This document shows, one piece after another, positions 26,175 to 34,511 of a DNA stretch of 64,000 nucleotides. Below the pieces are notes generated by a model. It was not told the origin of the DNA and made no database searches. It saw only the letters and a list, made by a program, of their open reading frames with translations. The DNA comes from JAVKFF01 sp040226215. GTDB lineage: Bacteria; Pseudomonadota; Alphaproteobacteria; DSM-16000; Inquilinaceae. Within the stretch, counting starts at the first letter, position 1, and each line of letters starts with the position of its first letter. Made by a program: the position numbers and the translations under genes. Where the stretch lies: contig JAVKFF010000201.1 of assembly GCA_040226215.1 (NCBI GenBank), positions 62,001 to 126,000 on the forward strand, read 5' to 3'.

Positions 26175-26796
26175 TTTTTTCAACGGGTTAAGAAGCCGAT
26201 TGGGCCGCTTTGATGCGAGTGGTACCGTCGGCGCTACGTCGTCGGTTGATCCGACGTGTACGCCGCTCGGCAAACGCCGCCTTCGCCAGCATCTCCTGAC
26301 GCACGCCTCGCGCGTAGGCTTTCATGGTCCACGGCGACAAGCCGGCGGCGACAGACCTGACGTCCGACAGGGGTGCGGCCTCATCCGCTGGTTCCGAACC
26401 CCGGATTCGCGATCGATATGAGACGGCTGAAAAGGACGACGAGCACCCTTCTGGAGGACGCTCGACGCCAAGTCAGTAATCTTGCTCAACAGGGTGTGCA
26501 TGAGCAAGTCGACCTATCAGGTAGGCCGAAGTAAATCATCTAAACGAGCTTTGGCTGCGCATCAATCGACTTGTTGCATATTTCATAAAATACATCTCCT
26601 GAATGAAAGAAATTTTGAATCGCAATGAGATAAGTTAGAAAACTGTAATTGATGATACGAATGTTTTCAATGTAGTAGGCATTTATTTCTCAAGAAACCA
26701 TTGATTTGCGCATAATATTTTGGATGTATGCTATGCTCCAACTTCCTGGAAATCGCAATTGTCTGCGTTTTCTCTTGGGCATTGGAAGGTATTACG
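26175..26796. other. AT-rich intergenic strip downstream of tRNA-Lys, no recognised gene
   Basis: The first ~330 bases are of normal composition with only short, unsupported frames on both strands. From about 26550 to 26760 the sequence is strikingly AT-rich compared with everything else in the window. Promoter-like elements for the following small gene occur here (TTGATT or TTGCGC near 26701-26711, and TATGCT at 26727 and 26732), but spacing is not ideal for any single pair. I looked for a second copy of the tRNA 3' end as an attachment site and did not see one. Confidence 0.5.
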
Positions 26797-27081
26797 ATGA
26801 AAATTCTTCTCGCAATTGCGGCTGCGTCCGCATTTCTCAGTATATCGGCAGTCGCCGAGGACGGTAGTGGCGACGTTTACCTTGGCTCGGAGACCGATGT
26901 TTCCTTCGAGATCTCGCGTGATCGTCTAGCGGCCGCAGGCTACAACTCGGCGCGCATGGTGAACGGGAATCCGCTGTTTCTTTCAGCGTTTGACATGGAT
27001 GGCAGCGAGGTCGAGCTCTCGGTCAATCCGGTCGATGGCGTGTTCACGATTATCAGATACGTCCACTTCATGGATCAATAA
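26797..27081 (+). CDS. Small secreted protein, PepSY-like
   Basis: This 94-residue protein starts at the ATG at 26797 with GGAAGG eight bases upstream; a longer frame back to 26728 lacks signal-peptide logic. Residues 1-20 form a clean signal peptide (MKILLAIAAASAFLSISAVA, predicted cleavage before ED). The mature part has RDRLAAAGYNSARMVNGNPL and a later FDMDGSEVELSVNPVDG, a pattern reminiscent of PepSY domains (helix followed by a strand and a D-G turn). It is less GC-rich than its neighbours and is preceded by an AT-rich strip, so recent acquisition is possible. The function is unknown; a PepSY-type periplasmic inhibitor or sensor role is only suggestive. Confidence 0.6.
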   Translation: MKILLAIAAASAFLSISAVAEDGSGDVYLGSETDVSFEISRDRLAAAGYNSARMVNGNPLFLSAFDMDGSEVELSVNPVDGVFTIIRYVHFMDQ

Positions 27082-27462
27082 GCAGCAACGTTAGCAGCAT
27101 GGTCCGCTCCCGGACCGGGACAGCGTGACCCCAGCCAGACCGACCGAGAGCAACTGGTCGGAGCTGCGCTGATGCAATGGCGAAGACACCGGTTACGCCG
27201 CGGCTGAAGCGTGATGCCGGGGTGGCAAAACGCCAAGCTGCGTGATTTCGTGGTCGACGGTGCGAGCGGTTACCGGGGCGAGGCCGGCTTGGCGATCTCG
27301 TTCAGCGAGCAGGCCGCGGCTGCTGGGTGTCAGCCGGCGGGTTTGCCGGCGCACCGCCCGTTCCTGTCGCCGAGCGCGACGACCCGCTCGGCGACATTCC
27401 TGCGACCTCACGCCAGAGGTTGCAGCGGGGGTGCGGAGCCGCCCGAATGGCGGCTCGTCGAC
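27082..27462. other. 381-base gap without a recognised gene
   Basis: Open frames exist on both strands but show no family features, signal peptides or ribosome sites. Composition returns to GC-rich here. I see no tRNA-like fold, no inverted terminal repeats and no transposase motif. It may contain degraded sequence between the AT-rich strip and the next gene. Confidence 0.4.
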
Positions 27463-27894
27463 CTAGTTCTCGGTGGCCGGAGGCTCCTCCACGACGCCTG
27501 GCTCGACCACTTCACCGTCCTCGACGACGGGAAGCTCCGAGGGGTCGATTTCGGAGACCATCCGGGCGCACAATGTCAGGGTGGCGCGTGCGGCCTCGTC
27601 GCGGTTGGGCATCATCGCCCAGCCGCCTTCCTCGATGATTTCGCGCTGCTGGAAGGTGCTGGTCAGCTCGGTCAGGCGGCCGAGGTTCTCGCGGGCGTTC
27701 TCGTCGGCCATGAAATTCTGTACGCAGATGGCGGCGGCCAGGTCGGTGCGCCCCTGGGCGGCGGCCTCCGCTGCATTCTCGGCGGCCGTGCCGCCGGTTA
27801 CCCAACCTCCCCAGGTGAAGCCGACGATCGCGACGACAATACCGCCAGCGACCGCGCCGTAGGCGGCGGGCTTGATCCATTCCGGGATGTTCAT
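27463..27894 (-). CDS. Conserved-looking membrane-anchored hypothetical protein
   Basis: This 143-residue protein has one N-terminal membrane segment (about residues 10-35, PAAYGAVAGGIVVAIVGFTW) followed by a helical, probably periplasmic, domain containing ICVQNFMADENARENLGRL and MMPNRDEAARATLTLCARM. The C-terminal 25 residues are acidic and Pro/Val/Glu-rich. Two Cys (in ICVQNF and LCARM) could form a disulfide. Proteins of this layout occur in many alphaproteobacteria without assigned function. It is not obviously in an operon with its neighbours. Confidence 0.65.
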   Translation of the reverse strand: MNIPEWIKPAAYGAVAGGIVVAIVGFTWGGWVTGGTAAENAAEAAAQGRTDLAAAICVQNFMADENARENLGRLTELTSTFQQREIIEEGGWAMMPNRDEAARATLTLCARMVSEIDPSELPVVEDGEVVEPGVVEEPPATEN

Positions 27895-28108
27895 GATGTT
27901 CCGATCAGTTCGGGTGGGACGATATTTTCATCGTCTGAGAACCACTCTAGCACATTCACGCCAGTCTACCCAAATCCGCTGCCTTTCGGCCGGCGGAGCG
28001 GACGGCGAACCGCGCCGCTCCCGCGGCCGGCCCCAAGGCGACGGCGATGTCTTGACTTGAGACCAGTGCAGACAGGCGTTGTGCGCAGGTCCATCGTCCC
28101 GCCCGGGA

Positions 28109-29410
28109 TCAGACGGCCTGCCGGCGGACGCTCCAGGCGCCGGGCGCGGCAAGCGCGGCGAAGATCTGGTCGCAGGTATCCTCCCACAGCGCCGGGCGGT
28201 GCTGGCTGGCGATCCGTCCGGACCAGTCGGCAAGGTAGCCAGGTTGCGTGATGAGCGTCCGCAGCCGGCTGAAGAGATCGTCTCCGTCGGCCGGGTCGAA
28301 ATACTGCACCAGGTCGCCGCCGACCTCCGGGATCGAGGTCGCGTTCGAAGCCAGGCACGGCACGCCCAGGGCCAGCGACTCCGCGACCGGCAGGCCCCAG
28401 CCCTCGGCCAGGCTGGGGAACACGGTGAAGAGCGCCCCGGCATAGAGCCGCCGCAACTCGGCGTCGGAGACGCTCTCGCGGATCTCCACCAGACCGTTCA
28501 GTCCCCGCGTGGCGGCGATCCGCCGGTAGAAGGGATCGGACAGCCAGCCGCGGCGGCCGACGACGACGAGCCGTGGCGGGTCCGCCAGGTCGCCTGCCAG
28601 CCGCTCCCAGGCGTCGAGCAGGGCCTGGTGGTTCTTGCGGATCTCGATGGTCGACACGGTGAGGACATAGGGCGGCCTGTCGGGCCGTCGCGGCAGCGGC
28701 GCGGGGGTGCCGACATGGGTGTCGCCGAGACGGATCACGGCGTGGTGCTGACGCGCCGCCCGGTCGGGAAACCGGGACCGGTAGGCGTCCTGCGAGAACC
28801 GGGAGATGGAGAAGACGAACGAGGCGGCTGCCGCGGCCGAGCCGATCCAGGCCTTGTAGAGCACGATGTTGCGTTCGGTGTCCTCGAAGAATTGCGGGTG
28901 CGAGAGGGGCAGAACGTCGTAGTTGATAAAGCCGAACCGTGCGCCGCTCTCGAGCACCCGTTCATGCATGGGGTGGGAGATCCAGCCGGCGCCGATCGTC
29001 AGCACGATGTCGTCCCGACCGAGCTGGACCGGTGCCGCGCCCGGCAGGAACCGCGCCAGGTAGCGGCGGCGGCGAACCTCCCACGGAACGGCGTAGGGGC
29101 GCAGCCGTTTCGGGATGCTGGTGACCAGCAGCTTGGCCATCCGTCCGCGGCGCGGCAGCTCGCCAAAGGTTCGCAGCAGCGCCGGTCTGCGGAAGTAGAA
29201 TTGGCTGTCGGTCTCCGCGATGGTTCCGGAATCCCGGAGAAAGATCACCGGCTTGGCAATCCCCTGGGCGACCAGTTCCGCGAAGCGTGCGGTCGAGAGG
29301 ACTTCCCAGGCGGTGCGCTGGATGCCCGTGGGATTCTCGTGGTGCAGGAAGAATTCGAAGGTGTCCGTGTAGTCGATATAGATCATGCGTTCGTGCTTGT
29401 CGGAAGTCAC
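28109..29410 (-). CDS. GT4-type (GT-B fold) glycosyltransferase family 1 protein
   Basis: This 433-residue protein starts at a GTG (29410); an ATG at 29386 (MIYIDYTDTFEFF) is an equally good start and is perhaps the true one. The C-terminal half carries the GT4 nucleotide-sugar signature: PYVLTVSTIEIRKNHQALL, then EIRESVSDAELRRLYAGA. The ExGLPxxE-type motif PSLAEGWGLPVAESLALG comes next, then ASNATSIPEVGG. The N-terminal GT-B half includes HHENPTGIQRTAWE. Such enzymes use an NDP-sugar to build polysaccharides or glycolipids. No other polysaccharide gene is adjacent, so donor and acceptor are unknown. Confidence 0.88.
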   Translation of the reverse strand: MTSDKHERMIYIDYTDTFEFFLHHENPTGIQRTAWEVLSTARFAELVAQGIAKPVIFLRDSGTIAETDSQFYFRRPALLRTFGELPRRGRMAKLLVTSIPKRLRPYAVPWEVRRRRYLARFLPGAAPVQLGRDDIVLTIGAGWISHPMHERVLESGARFGFINYDVLPLSHPQFFEDTERNIVLYKAWIGSAAAAASFVFSISRFSQDAYRSRFPDRAARQHHAVIRLGDTHVGTPAPLPRRPDRPPYVLTVSTIEIRKNHQALLDAWERLAGDLADPPRLVVVGRRGWLSDPFYRRIAATRGLNGLVEIRESVSDAELRRLYAGALFTVFPSLAEGWGLPVAESLALGVPCLASNATSIPEVGGDLVQYFDPADGDDLFSRLRTLITQPGYLADWSGRIASQHRPALWEDTCDQIFAALAAPGAWSVRRQAV

Positions 29411-29579
29411 CGCGAGCGCATGAATGCGATCCGGTCGCAGGCATGGCGGGGGTCGGCTGGCTGGTCAGCCTCGCACATTGCTTAGGTCGTACCTTGCTTA
29501 GGTCAATGTGTCCGGACTGAGTACACCGACATTTGTTTGCGCTGCGGCAGCCGGTTGCGACATCCAATCGACCGCCGCT

Positions 29580-30422
29580 TCAGGCCGCGTTCTCCAGCAC
29601 CACCATGCCGGCCCCGGTCATCGAGGCGGGGGCGTGGTAGTGCCGCATTATGGTGCGGACCTCGGCGTCCATGGCGGCGCGCATGACCAGCCACATGATC
29701 AGCTCCGCGCCCTCCGAGCCGAAGGTCTCGACATAGTCCTCGCGGCTCATGGCGCGGTAGGGCTCCGGATTGGGGCCGATCTCGGCCAGCCAGCGCTGGT
29801 CGGCCTCGCGGTTGAGGAAGCCGGCGCGGCTGCCCTGCAGCTGGTGGCTGAGGCCGCCGGTGCCGAGCACCACCACCCGCTCTTCCGTCGGCCAGGCATC
29901 GATCGCCCGGCGCAGCGCCAGTCCGAGCTGCCACATGCGCTCGGGCGTCGGGATCGGGTACTGGATGGTGTTCACGAAGATCGGCACCACGCGGACCGGC
30001 CAGTGGTCCGGCCGGCCGAAGAACAGCTCCATGGGCACCTGCAGGCCGTGGTCGACCTCGATCTCGCGGCAGATCAGCGGGTCGAAATGGTCCTCCACCA
30101 GCCGGTCCGCCAGATGCCAGGAAAAGTCGGCGGCACCGGGGAAGGGCGGCAGCGGGCGCGGGCCCCAGCCCTCGTCGATCATCTTGTATTCCTCGGCCAC
30201 GCCCAGCGCCAGGGTCGGCACGCGGTCGAGGAAGAAGGCGTTGCCGTGATCGTTGAAGATGACGACGGCGATGTCCGGCCGGCGCTCGGCCATCCAGGCG
30301 CGGGCCGGCACATAACCGTCGAAGAAGGGCTTCCAGTCCGGCGTGCCGGTGATGCCGCGGTCGATGGCGATGCCGATCGAGGGCACGTGGGAGGTGCCGC
30401 AGCCGCCGACCAGCCTAGCCAT
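29580..30422 (-). CDS. ligB: LigB-type extradiol dioxygenase catalytic (beta) subunit
   Basis: This 280-residue class III extradiol dioxygenase subunit resembles protocatechuate 4,5-dioxygenase beta. The start at 30422 (MARLVGGCGTSHVPSIG) places the first Fe(II) ligand at His12. The second, His59, lies in VIFNDHGNAFF, and the Glu ligand lies in FGSEGAELIMWL. The acid-base His is in VVVLGTGGLSHQLQG. All active-site elements are therefore intact. Its start overlaps the ligA stop by eight bases, so the two subunits are coupled. It is the last gene of the dctPQM-hydrolase-ligAB operon. Protocatechuate is the textbook substrate, but the accompanying hydrolase leaves room for another catechol. Confidence 0.9.
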   Translation of the reverse strand: MARLVGGCGTSHVPSIGIAIDRGITGTPDWKPFFDGYVPARAWMAERRPDIAVVIFNDHGNAFFLDRVPTLALGVAEEYKMIDEGWGPRPLPPFPGAADFSWHLADRLVEDHFDPLICREIEVDHGLQVPMELFFGRPDHWPVRVVPIFVNTIQYPIPTPERMWQLGLALRRAIDAWPTEERVVVLGTGGLSHQLQGSRAGFLNREADQRWLAEIGPNPEPYRAMSREDYVETFGSEGAELIMWLVMRAAMDAEVRTIMRHYHAPASMTGAGMVVLENAA

Positions 30423-30780
30423 GCGACTGTCCTCCGACCGGTCGCGCGGGGCGCTTGCCCAGTCGCTCGGCGAGGAAGGCATCATGGCTCATGCCGGCCT
30501 GGGCGGCGCCGATGGCGGTCAGGGGGATGGGGTGGATGGCGGAGATCTTCAGGACGTAGAAGAGATTGCCGCCGAGCCGGATCATCTCCCGCCAGTCGCG
30601 CGCCAAGACGGCCCGGCGCTGTGCCTCGGAAAGCCGGAAGCGGTCGAGATAGGCCGCCTCGTCGGCGGCGAAGGCGGCGCGGTTGGCCGGGTCGCGCAGC
30701 GACATCGCCATGCGGTTTAGCTCGTAGCCGCGGCGGCTGCCCTCGCGGTCGTAGAGCGTGGTCTCGGCGAGCGTGTCCAT
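30415..30780 (-). CDS. ligA: LigA-type extradiol dioxygenase small (alpha) subunit
   Basis: This 121-residue protein starts at 30780 (MDTLAETTLYDREGSRRG); residues encoded further upstream in frame belong to the overlapping hydrolase region. The all-helical LigA fold signature is clear (LNRMAMSLRDPANRAAFAAD, YLDRFRLSEAQRRAVLARDW, MIRLGGNLFYVLKI). In protocatechuate 4,5-dioxygenase this subunit caps the active site of LigB. The hydrolase stop and this start share one base (TGATG), and its end overlaps ligB by eight bases, so tight translational coupling is expected. It is slightly shorter than the Sphingobium LigA (about 139 residues). Confidence 0.9.
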   Translation of the reverse strand: MDTLAETTLYDREGSRRGYELNRMAMSLRDPANRAAFAADEAAYLDRFRLSEAQRRAVLARDWREMIRLGGNLFYVLKISAIHPIPLTAIGAAQAGMSHDAFLAERLGKRPARPVGGQSHG

Positions 30781-31478
30781 CAGACCTGTCCCATGAGGAA
30801 GGGGGCGACGAGGCGGGCGACGGCGTCGGGCCGCTCGACCGGAGCGAAGTGGCCCGCGCCGTCGACGATCTCCAGCCGGGCATGGGGCAGCAGGCGGGCC
30901 ATCTCCTCGTGCTGCGCGACCGGGCTCCACCGATCCTCGCGGCCGACGACGAGCAGGACGGGGCAGGCGATCCGGTGGAGATAGGTCGAGGCGTCGGGGC
31001 GACGGGTCAGCGCCCTGATCTGGCGGGCGTGCAGGTCGGCGTCCATGCGCAGCACCATGGCGGTGAGCGTCCCCATCAGGCCGGCATCGGCCTGGTTCTC
31101 CTCCCAGACCATGGGCGGCAGCCAGCGCTCGGCCAGGGCCTGCATGCCGTGCTCGTAGGCGAAGCGGGTGATGGCCTCGCGCTTCTCCGTCTCGCCCGCG
31201 CGCAGCGGGTGGATGCCGGTGTCGAGCAGCGCCAGGCGCCGGATGCGGTCGGGCGCCAGCCTCGCCATCTCCAGCGCCACGCGCGCGCCCATGGAGTGGC
31301 CGGCGACGGCCAGCGGGCCGGGATTGGCCGCCAGCAGATCCTCCGCCATCCGGGTGAGGTCGTCCTGGGTGGTGAGGTCGGCGACGATGCCGCGGCCGTC
31401 GAGGGCGGCGTTCAGCGCCTCCCAGACGACGGCGTCGGACAGCAGGCCTGGGATCAGCAGGATGGTCTCGTCGGCCAT
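30780..31478 (-). CDS. Alpha/beta-fold hydrolase in the ligAB operon
   Basis: This 232-residue hydrolase has the strand-1 motif ILLIPGLLSDAVVW at the N-terminus and the nucleophile elbow AGHSMGARVALE. The acid region is VLLVVGREDRWSP, and the catalytic His is in DGAGHFAPVERPD. The triad appears complete. It is smaller than typical meta-cleavage C-C hydrolases (about 280) and closer to MhpC/enol-lactonase-like small hydrolases. It lies between dctM (3-base gap) and ligA (1-base overlap), so it is certainly cotranscribed. It could hydrolyse an ester or CoA thioester of the imported aromatic, or a ring-cleavage product; the sequence does not decide. Confidence 0.85.
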   Translation of the reverse strand: MADETILLIPGLLSDAVVWEALNAALDGRGIVADLTTQDDLTRMAEDLLAANPGPLAVAGHSMGARVALEMARLAPDRIRRLALLDTGIHPLRAGETEKREAITRFAYEHGMQALAERWLPPMVWEENQADAGLMGTLTAMVLRMDADLHARQIRALTRRPDASTYLHRIACPVLLVVGREDRWSPVAQHEEMARLLPHARLEIVDGAGHFAPVERPDAVARLVAPFLMGQV

Positions 31479-31481
31479 GGC

Positions 31482-32786
31482 CTATCCGATCATGGTGTTG
31501 GGCAGGAGGAGGGCGATGTCGGGGAACAGCATCAGGATCACCAGGGTGACCAGCATGGCGAGCCAGAACGGCATGACGCCGGCGAAGATGCGGCCGAGCG
31601 GCACGCCCGGCGCCACCGACTTGACGATGAAGACGTTGACGCCGACGGGCGGCGAGATCAGCCCCATCTCCAGCGTCAGGACGACGAGCACGCCGAACCA
31701 GATCGGGTCGATGCCGAGCTGGTGGATGACCGGGATGAAGATCGGCAGGGAGAGCACCAGCATGGCGAAGCCCTCCAGAAAGCAGCCGAGCACCAGATAA
31801 GCCGCCAGGATCAGCGCCAGCACGGCGAGCGGCGGCAGCGACAGGTCCGCCAGGAACGCGCCGAATTCCTGCGGGATTTGGCTGAGCGCGAGGAACGGGT
31901 TCATCATGTGCGCGGCGATCAGTATCAGCATCACCGTCGCGGTGGTGACCACCGAGGACTTGGCGGCGTTCCAGAAGACGCGCGGCGTCAACCGACGCAT
32001 CAGGATACCGATCAGGATCACCAGCCCGGCGCCGACCGCCGCCGCCTCGACCGGCGAGAACAGGCCGCCATATATGCCGCCGATGGTCAGCACGATGACC
32101 AGCAGGATCGGCGTGGCGCCGGTCATGGCGCGGGCCTTCTCGGCCAGCGTGGTGCGCGGGCCGGCCGGGCCGAGTTTCGGGTTGATATGGCAGAGCAGGC
32201 TGACCGTCAGCACGAACATGGTCAGAAGCAGCAGTCCAGGCAGCACGCCGGCGAGGAACAGCCGGCCGATGCTCTCCTGGGTGAGGATGGCGTAGATCAC
32301 GAAGCCGGTTGAGGGCGGGATCAGGATGCCCAGCGTGCCGCCCGCCGCCACCACGCCGGTCGACAGGCGCGGGTCGTAGTCGAAGCGGTCCATCTCGGCC
32401 AGCGACACCCGGCCCATGGTCAGCGCCGAGGCGACCGACGAACCCGAAAGGGCCGCGAAGCCGCCGCAGCCGATGACGGTGGCCGAGGCGAGGCCGCCGC
32501 GGATCGAGCCGATGACGGCGTAGGCGGCGTCGTAGAGCCGCCGGCTCATCCCCGTCTCGGTGGCGTGGTTGCCCATCAGGATGTAGAGCGGCCCGACGAC
32601 GAGCTCGGCCGAGGAGGCGAGCGTGAAGCTCTCCGAGGCCAGCAGGCTCATGGCCGCGTTGGGGCTGTTGAGGATGGCGATGCCGGCGAAGCCGACCGCG
32701 AACATGGCGAAGGCGACCGGTACCCGGAGGACGAGCAGGATCAGCAGCGCGCCCATGCCGATCAGGCCGATGGCGAAGCTGCTCAT
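31482..32786 (-). CDS. dctM: TRAP transporter large permease (DctM)
   Basis: This 434-residue protein starts at 32786 (MSSFAIGLIGMG) and overlaps the dctQ stop by four bases. About twelve membrane helices are evident. TRAP large-subunit signatures include VIGCGGFAALSGSSVASAL and VVAAGGTLGILIPPSTGFVI in the first half, and LTLEMGLISPPVGVNVFIV in the second. It forms the sodium-coupled permease with DctQ and receives substrate from the periplasmic DctP encoded upstream. Genomic coupling to LigAB implies an aromatic or other organic acid substrate. Confidence 0.94.
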   Translation of the reverse strand: MSSFAIGLIGMGALLILLVLRVPVAFAMFAVGFAGIAILNSPNAAMSLLASESFTLASSAELVVGPLYILMGNHATETGMSRRLYDAAYAVIGSIRGGLASATVIGCGGFAALSGSSVASALTMGRVSLAEMDRFDYDPRLSTGVVAAGGTLGILIPPSTGFVIYAILTQESIGRLFLAGVLPGLLLLTMFVLTVSLLCHINPKLGPAGPRTTLAEKARAMTGATPILLVIVLTIGGIYGGLFSPVEAAAVGAGLVILIGILMRRLTPRVFWNAAKSSVVTTATVMLILIAAHMMNPFLALSQIPQEFGAFLADLSLPPLAVLALILAAYLVLGCFLEGFAMLVLSLPIFIPVIHQLGIDPIWFGVLVVLTLEMGLISPPVGVNVFIVKSVAPGVPLGRIFAGVMPFWLAMLVTLVILMLFPDIALLLPNTMIG

Positions 32787-33289
32787 GAACGCGCGGTCTC
32801 CCGCGTCAGGGACTGGCCGAGCGTGAGGGAGGCGGCACGCAGCAGCATGCCCAGGGCGGTGATCAGCGACATGGCGATCATCGCGTACTGGAACCATGCC
32901 TTGGGCAGGTTGATGATGTTGGTAGAGAGGTTGAGCATGCGCGAGAGCGCGGCCGACTCCCACACCGTCCAGGCGATGCCCAGGAAGATGACGGCGCCGA
33001 GCAGGGCGGAGAGGATGTCACCCGCCCGGATCATGGCGGGCGGCATGAACTTCTCGAAGATGTCGACCGAGACGTGGCCGCCGACCCGGTCGCACAGGGC
33101 CATGCCGCCGAAGACCAGGATGACCATGGCCATCTGCGAGATGTCCTGGGCGCCCTGGATCGGCGAGCCGAGGGAGCGGCCGACCACGTCGGCCAGGATC
33201 ACCGCCACCGCGACGGTGAGGCCGATCGTGCCGACAAGCGCGGACAGGCCGATCAGCCTGCCCGCGAAGCTGTCGAGGCCGCTCAGCAC
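32783..33289 (-). CDS. dctQ: TRAP transporter small permease (DctQ)
   Basis: This 168-residue protein with four membrane helices starts at a GTG (33289), four bases after the dctP stop. It shows the DctQ pattern ILADVVGRSLGSPIQGAQDI, VGGHVSVDIFEKFMPP and a C-terminal helix. An ATG just upstream is out of frame and stops at once, so the GTG is the only sensible start. It overlaps dctM by four bases. It is the accessory membrane subunit of the TRAP system. Confidence 0.9.
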   Translation of the reverse strand: MLSGLDSFAGRLIGLSALVGTIGLTVAVAVILADVVGRSLGSPIQGAQDISQMAMVILVFGGMALCDRVGGHVSVDIFEKFMPPAMIRAGDILSALLGAVIFLGIAWTVWESAALSRMLNLSTNIINLPKAWFQYAMIAMSLITALGMLLRAASLTLGQSLTRETARS

Positions 33290-33293
33290 CGGG

Positions 33294-34280
33294 TCATTCG
33301 CCCTGCATGGCGTCGAGCACGTCCTGGGCGCCGAGCTCGTCGATGATGCGGTCGGTGACCGGCAGGGTGAGCTCGGCGAAGGCGGCGATCTCCGCCTCGG
33401 TTAGGTCGATCACCGTCTTGTCCGGGTCGGCGCGGAGGTCGGCGATGACCTGGCCGGCGCGCTCGTTCCAGCCCTCCTCGGCCGACTGCGAGAGCGCCCG
33501 GCCGGCGATGGTGTCGATGGCCGCGCGGTGTTCCTCCGACAGGCCGTCATAGCGCTCGGCGTTCATCACCAGGTAGAAGGAGATGTGGCCGAGCGGGGCG
33601 CCCAGCGTGAAGGAGGTCGCCACCTCGTCGAGGCGGAAGTCGCGGATCGCCGAGGCGCCGGTCAGGAGGCCGTCGATCAGGCCGGTCTGCAGGGCGTTGT
33701 AGATCTCGCCGGCGGGCATCTGCACCGGGGTGGCGCCCAGTGCCTCCACCACCGCCGCGGCGGCCGAGCCGGAGACGCGGATGCGCAGGCCTTCGAGATC
33801 GGACGGGCTGCGCACCTCGCGGTCGCGCATGATGATGACGTTGGGTTCCGACAGCCAGAGCGCCAGCGGCACCGTGCCCGGGAACTCGCCCGTCAGGTGG
33901 TCGGCATAGGCGTTCCAGATCAGGTCGTAGCCGCCCATGCCCTCCGGCAGCACGCCCGGCAGTTCGGAGATCATGGTCAGCGGGAACTGCGAGGAGGTGT
34001 AACCCTGCAGCCCCCAGGTGATATCCGCCACGCCCTGGACGGCACGGATATACTGCTCGAGCGGCCCGGCGCCGAGCTCGCCGCCGGGATAGACCTGGAT
34101 CTCCAGATCGTCGGTCGCCTCGGCGAGGGCCGCCTGCAGCGGCTCGATCGTCGAGGAGGTCAGCACGTGCTGCGGCGGCACCCAGTGGGCGAGCGACAGG
34201 GTCTCCGCCTGTGCCGGCATGGCCGTCGCGGCGGCCAGGGCGAGGGCGCCGGCGGCGCCAAGAGCGTTCAGGGTTCGCAT
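33294..34280 (-). CDS. dctP: TRAP transporter periplasmic substrate-binding protein (DctP)
   Basis: This 328-residue protein starts at the ATG at 34280 behind GGGAGG. The signal peptide spans residues 1-25 (ALALAAATAMPAQA, cleavage before ET). The mature protein begins LSLAHWVPPQHVLTS and has the conserved PGGELGAGPLEQYIRAVQ and PSDLEGLRIRVSGSAAAAVVE, with the Arg that normally clamps the substrate carboxylate. It heads a dctP-dctQ-dctM-hydrolase-ligA-ligB operon, so the ligand is probably an aromatic or aryl carboxylate. A GntR-type palindrome lies 142 bases upstream. Confidence 0.92.
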   Translation of the reverse strand: MRTLNALGAAGALALAAATAMPAQAETLSLAHWVPPQHVLTSSTIEPLQAALAEATDDLEIQVYPGGELGAGPLEQYIRAVQGVADITWGLQGYTSSQFPLTMISELPGVLPEGMGGYDLIWNAYADHLTGEFPGTVPLALWLSEPNVIIMRDREVRSPSDLEGLRIRVSGSAAAAVVEALGATPVQMPAGEIYNALQTGLIDGLLTGASAIRDFRLDEVATSFTLGAPLGHISFYLVMNAERYDGLSEEHRAAIDTIAGRALSQSAEEGWNERAGQVIADLRADPDKTVIDLTEAEIAAFAELTLPVTDRIIDELGAQDVLDAMQGE

Positions 34281-34421
34281 CTTCGGTTCCTCCCTATTGA
34301 TTGGCCGCGTTGCCGCGGCGGATGGTTCAGCGGTCACCAGGTTTCGGCCGGCCGACATTGGCGCGCGCCGGGCGGGGCACTCCAGGCCTACGGCGTTGCT
34401 TTGTCTCTCTCAAGGGTCATT

Positions 34422-34434
34422 AATGTATACAATT
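34422..34434. promoter_or_regulatory. Putative GntR/FCD operator upstream of dctP
   Basis: AATGTATACAATT has a perfect TGTATACA core. Its first 12 bases are identical to a site in front of the gntR gene (35278). The motif matches the TTGTATACAA-like pattern bound by many FCD-type GntR regulators. Confidence 0.65.
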
Positions 34435-34511
34435 AATAGGCCGATCGACGGATATGGCAATGCCGTTCTGCGGGCCCCCGCACGCCCTCACCTTGGGCGC
34501 GCCAGACCGCA

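Noticed and set aside
26324..26479. Small plus-strand frame (51 codons) between tRNA-Lys and the PepSY-like gene
   Set aside because: No ribosome site, no recognisable features, and an equally open frame exists on the other strand.
29508..32312. Plus-strand open frame of about 930 codons opposite ligB/ligA/hydrolase/dctM
   Set aside because: Antisense shadow; all four minus-strand genes carry intact family motifs.
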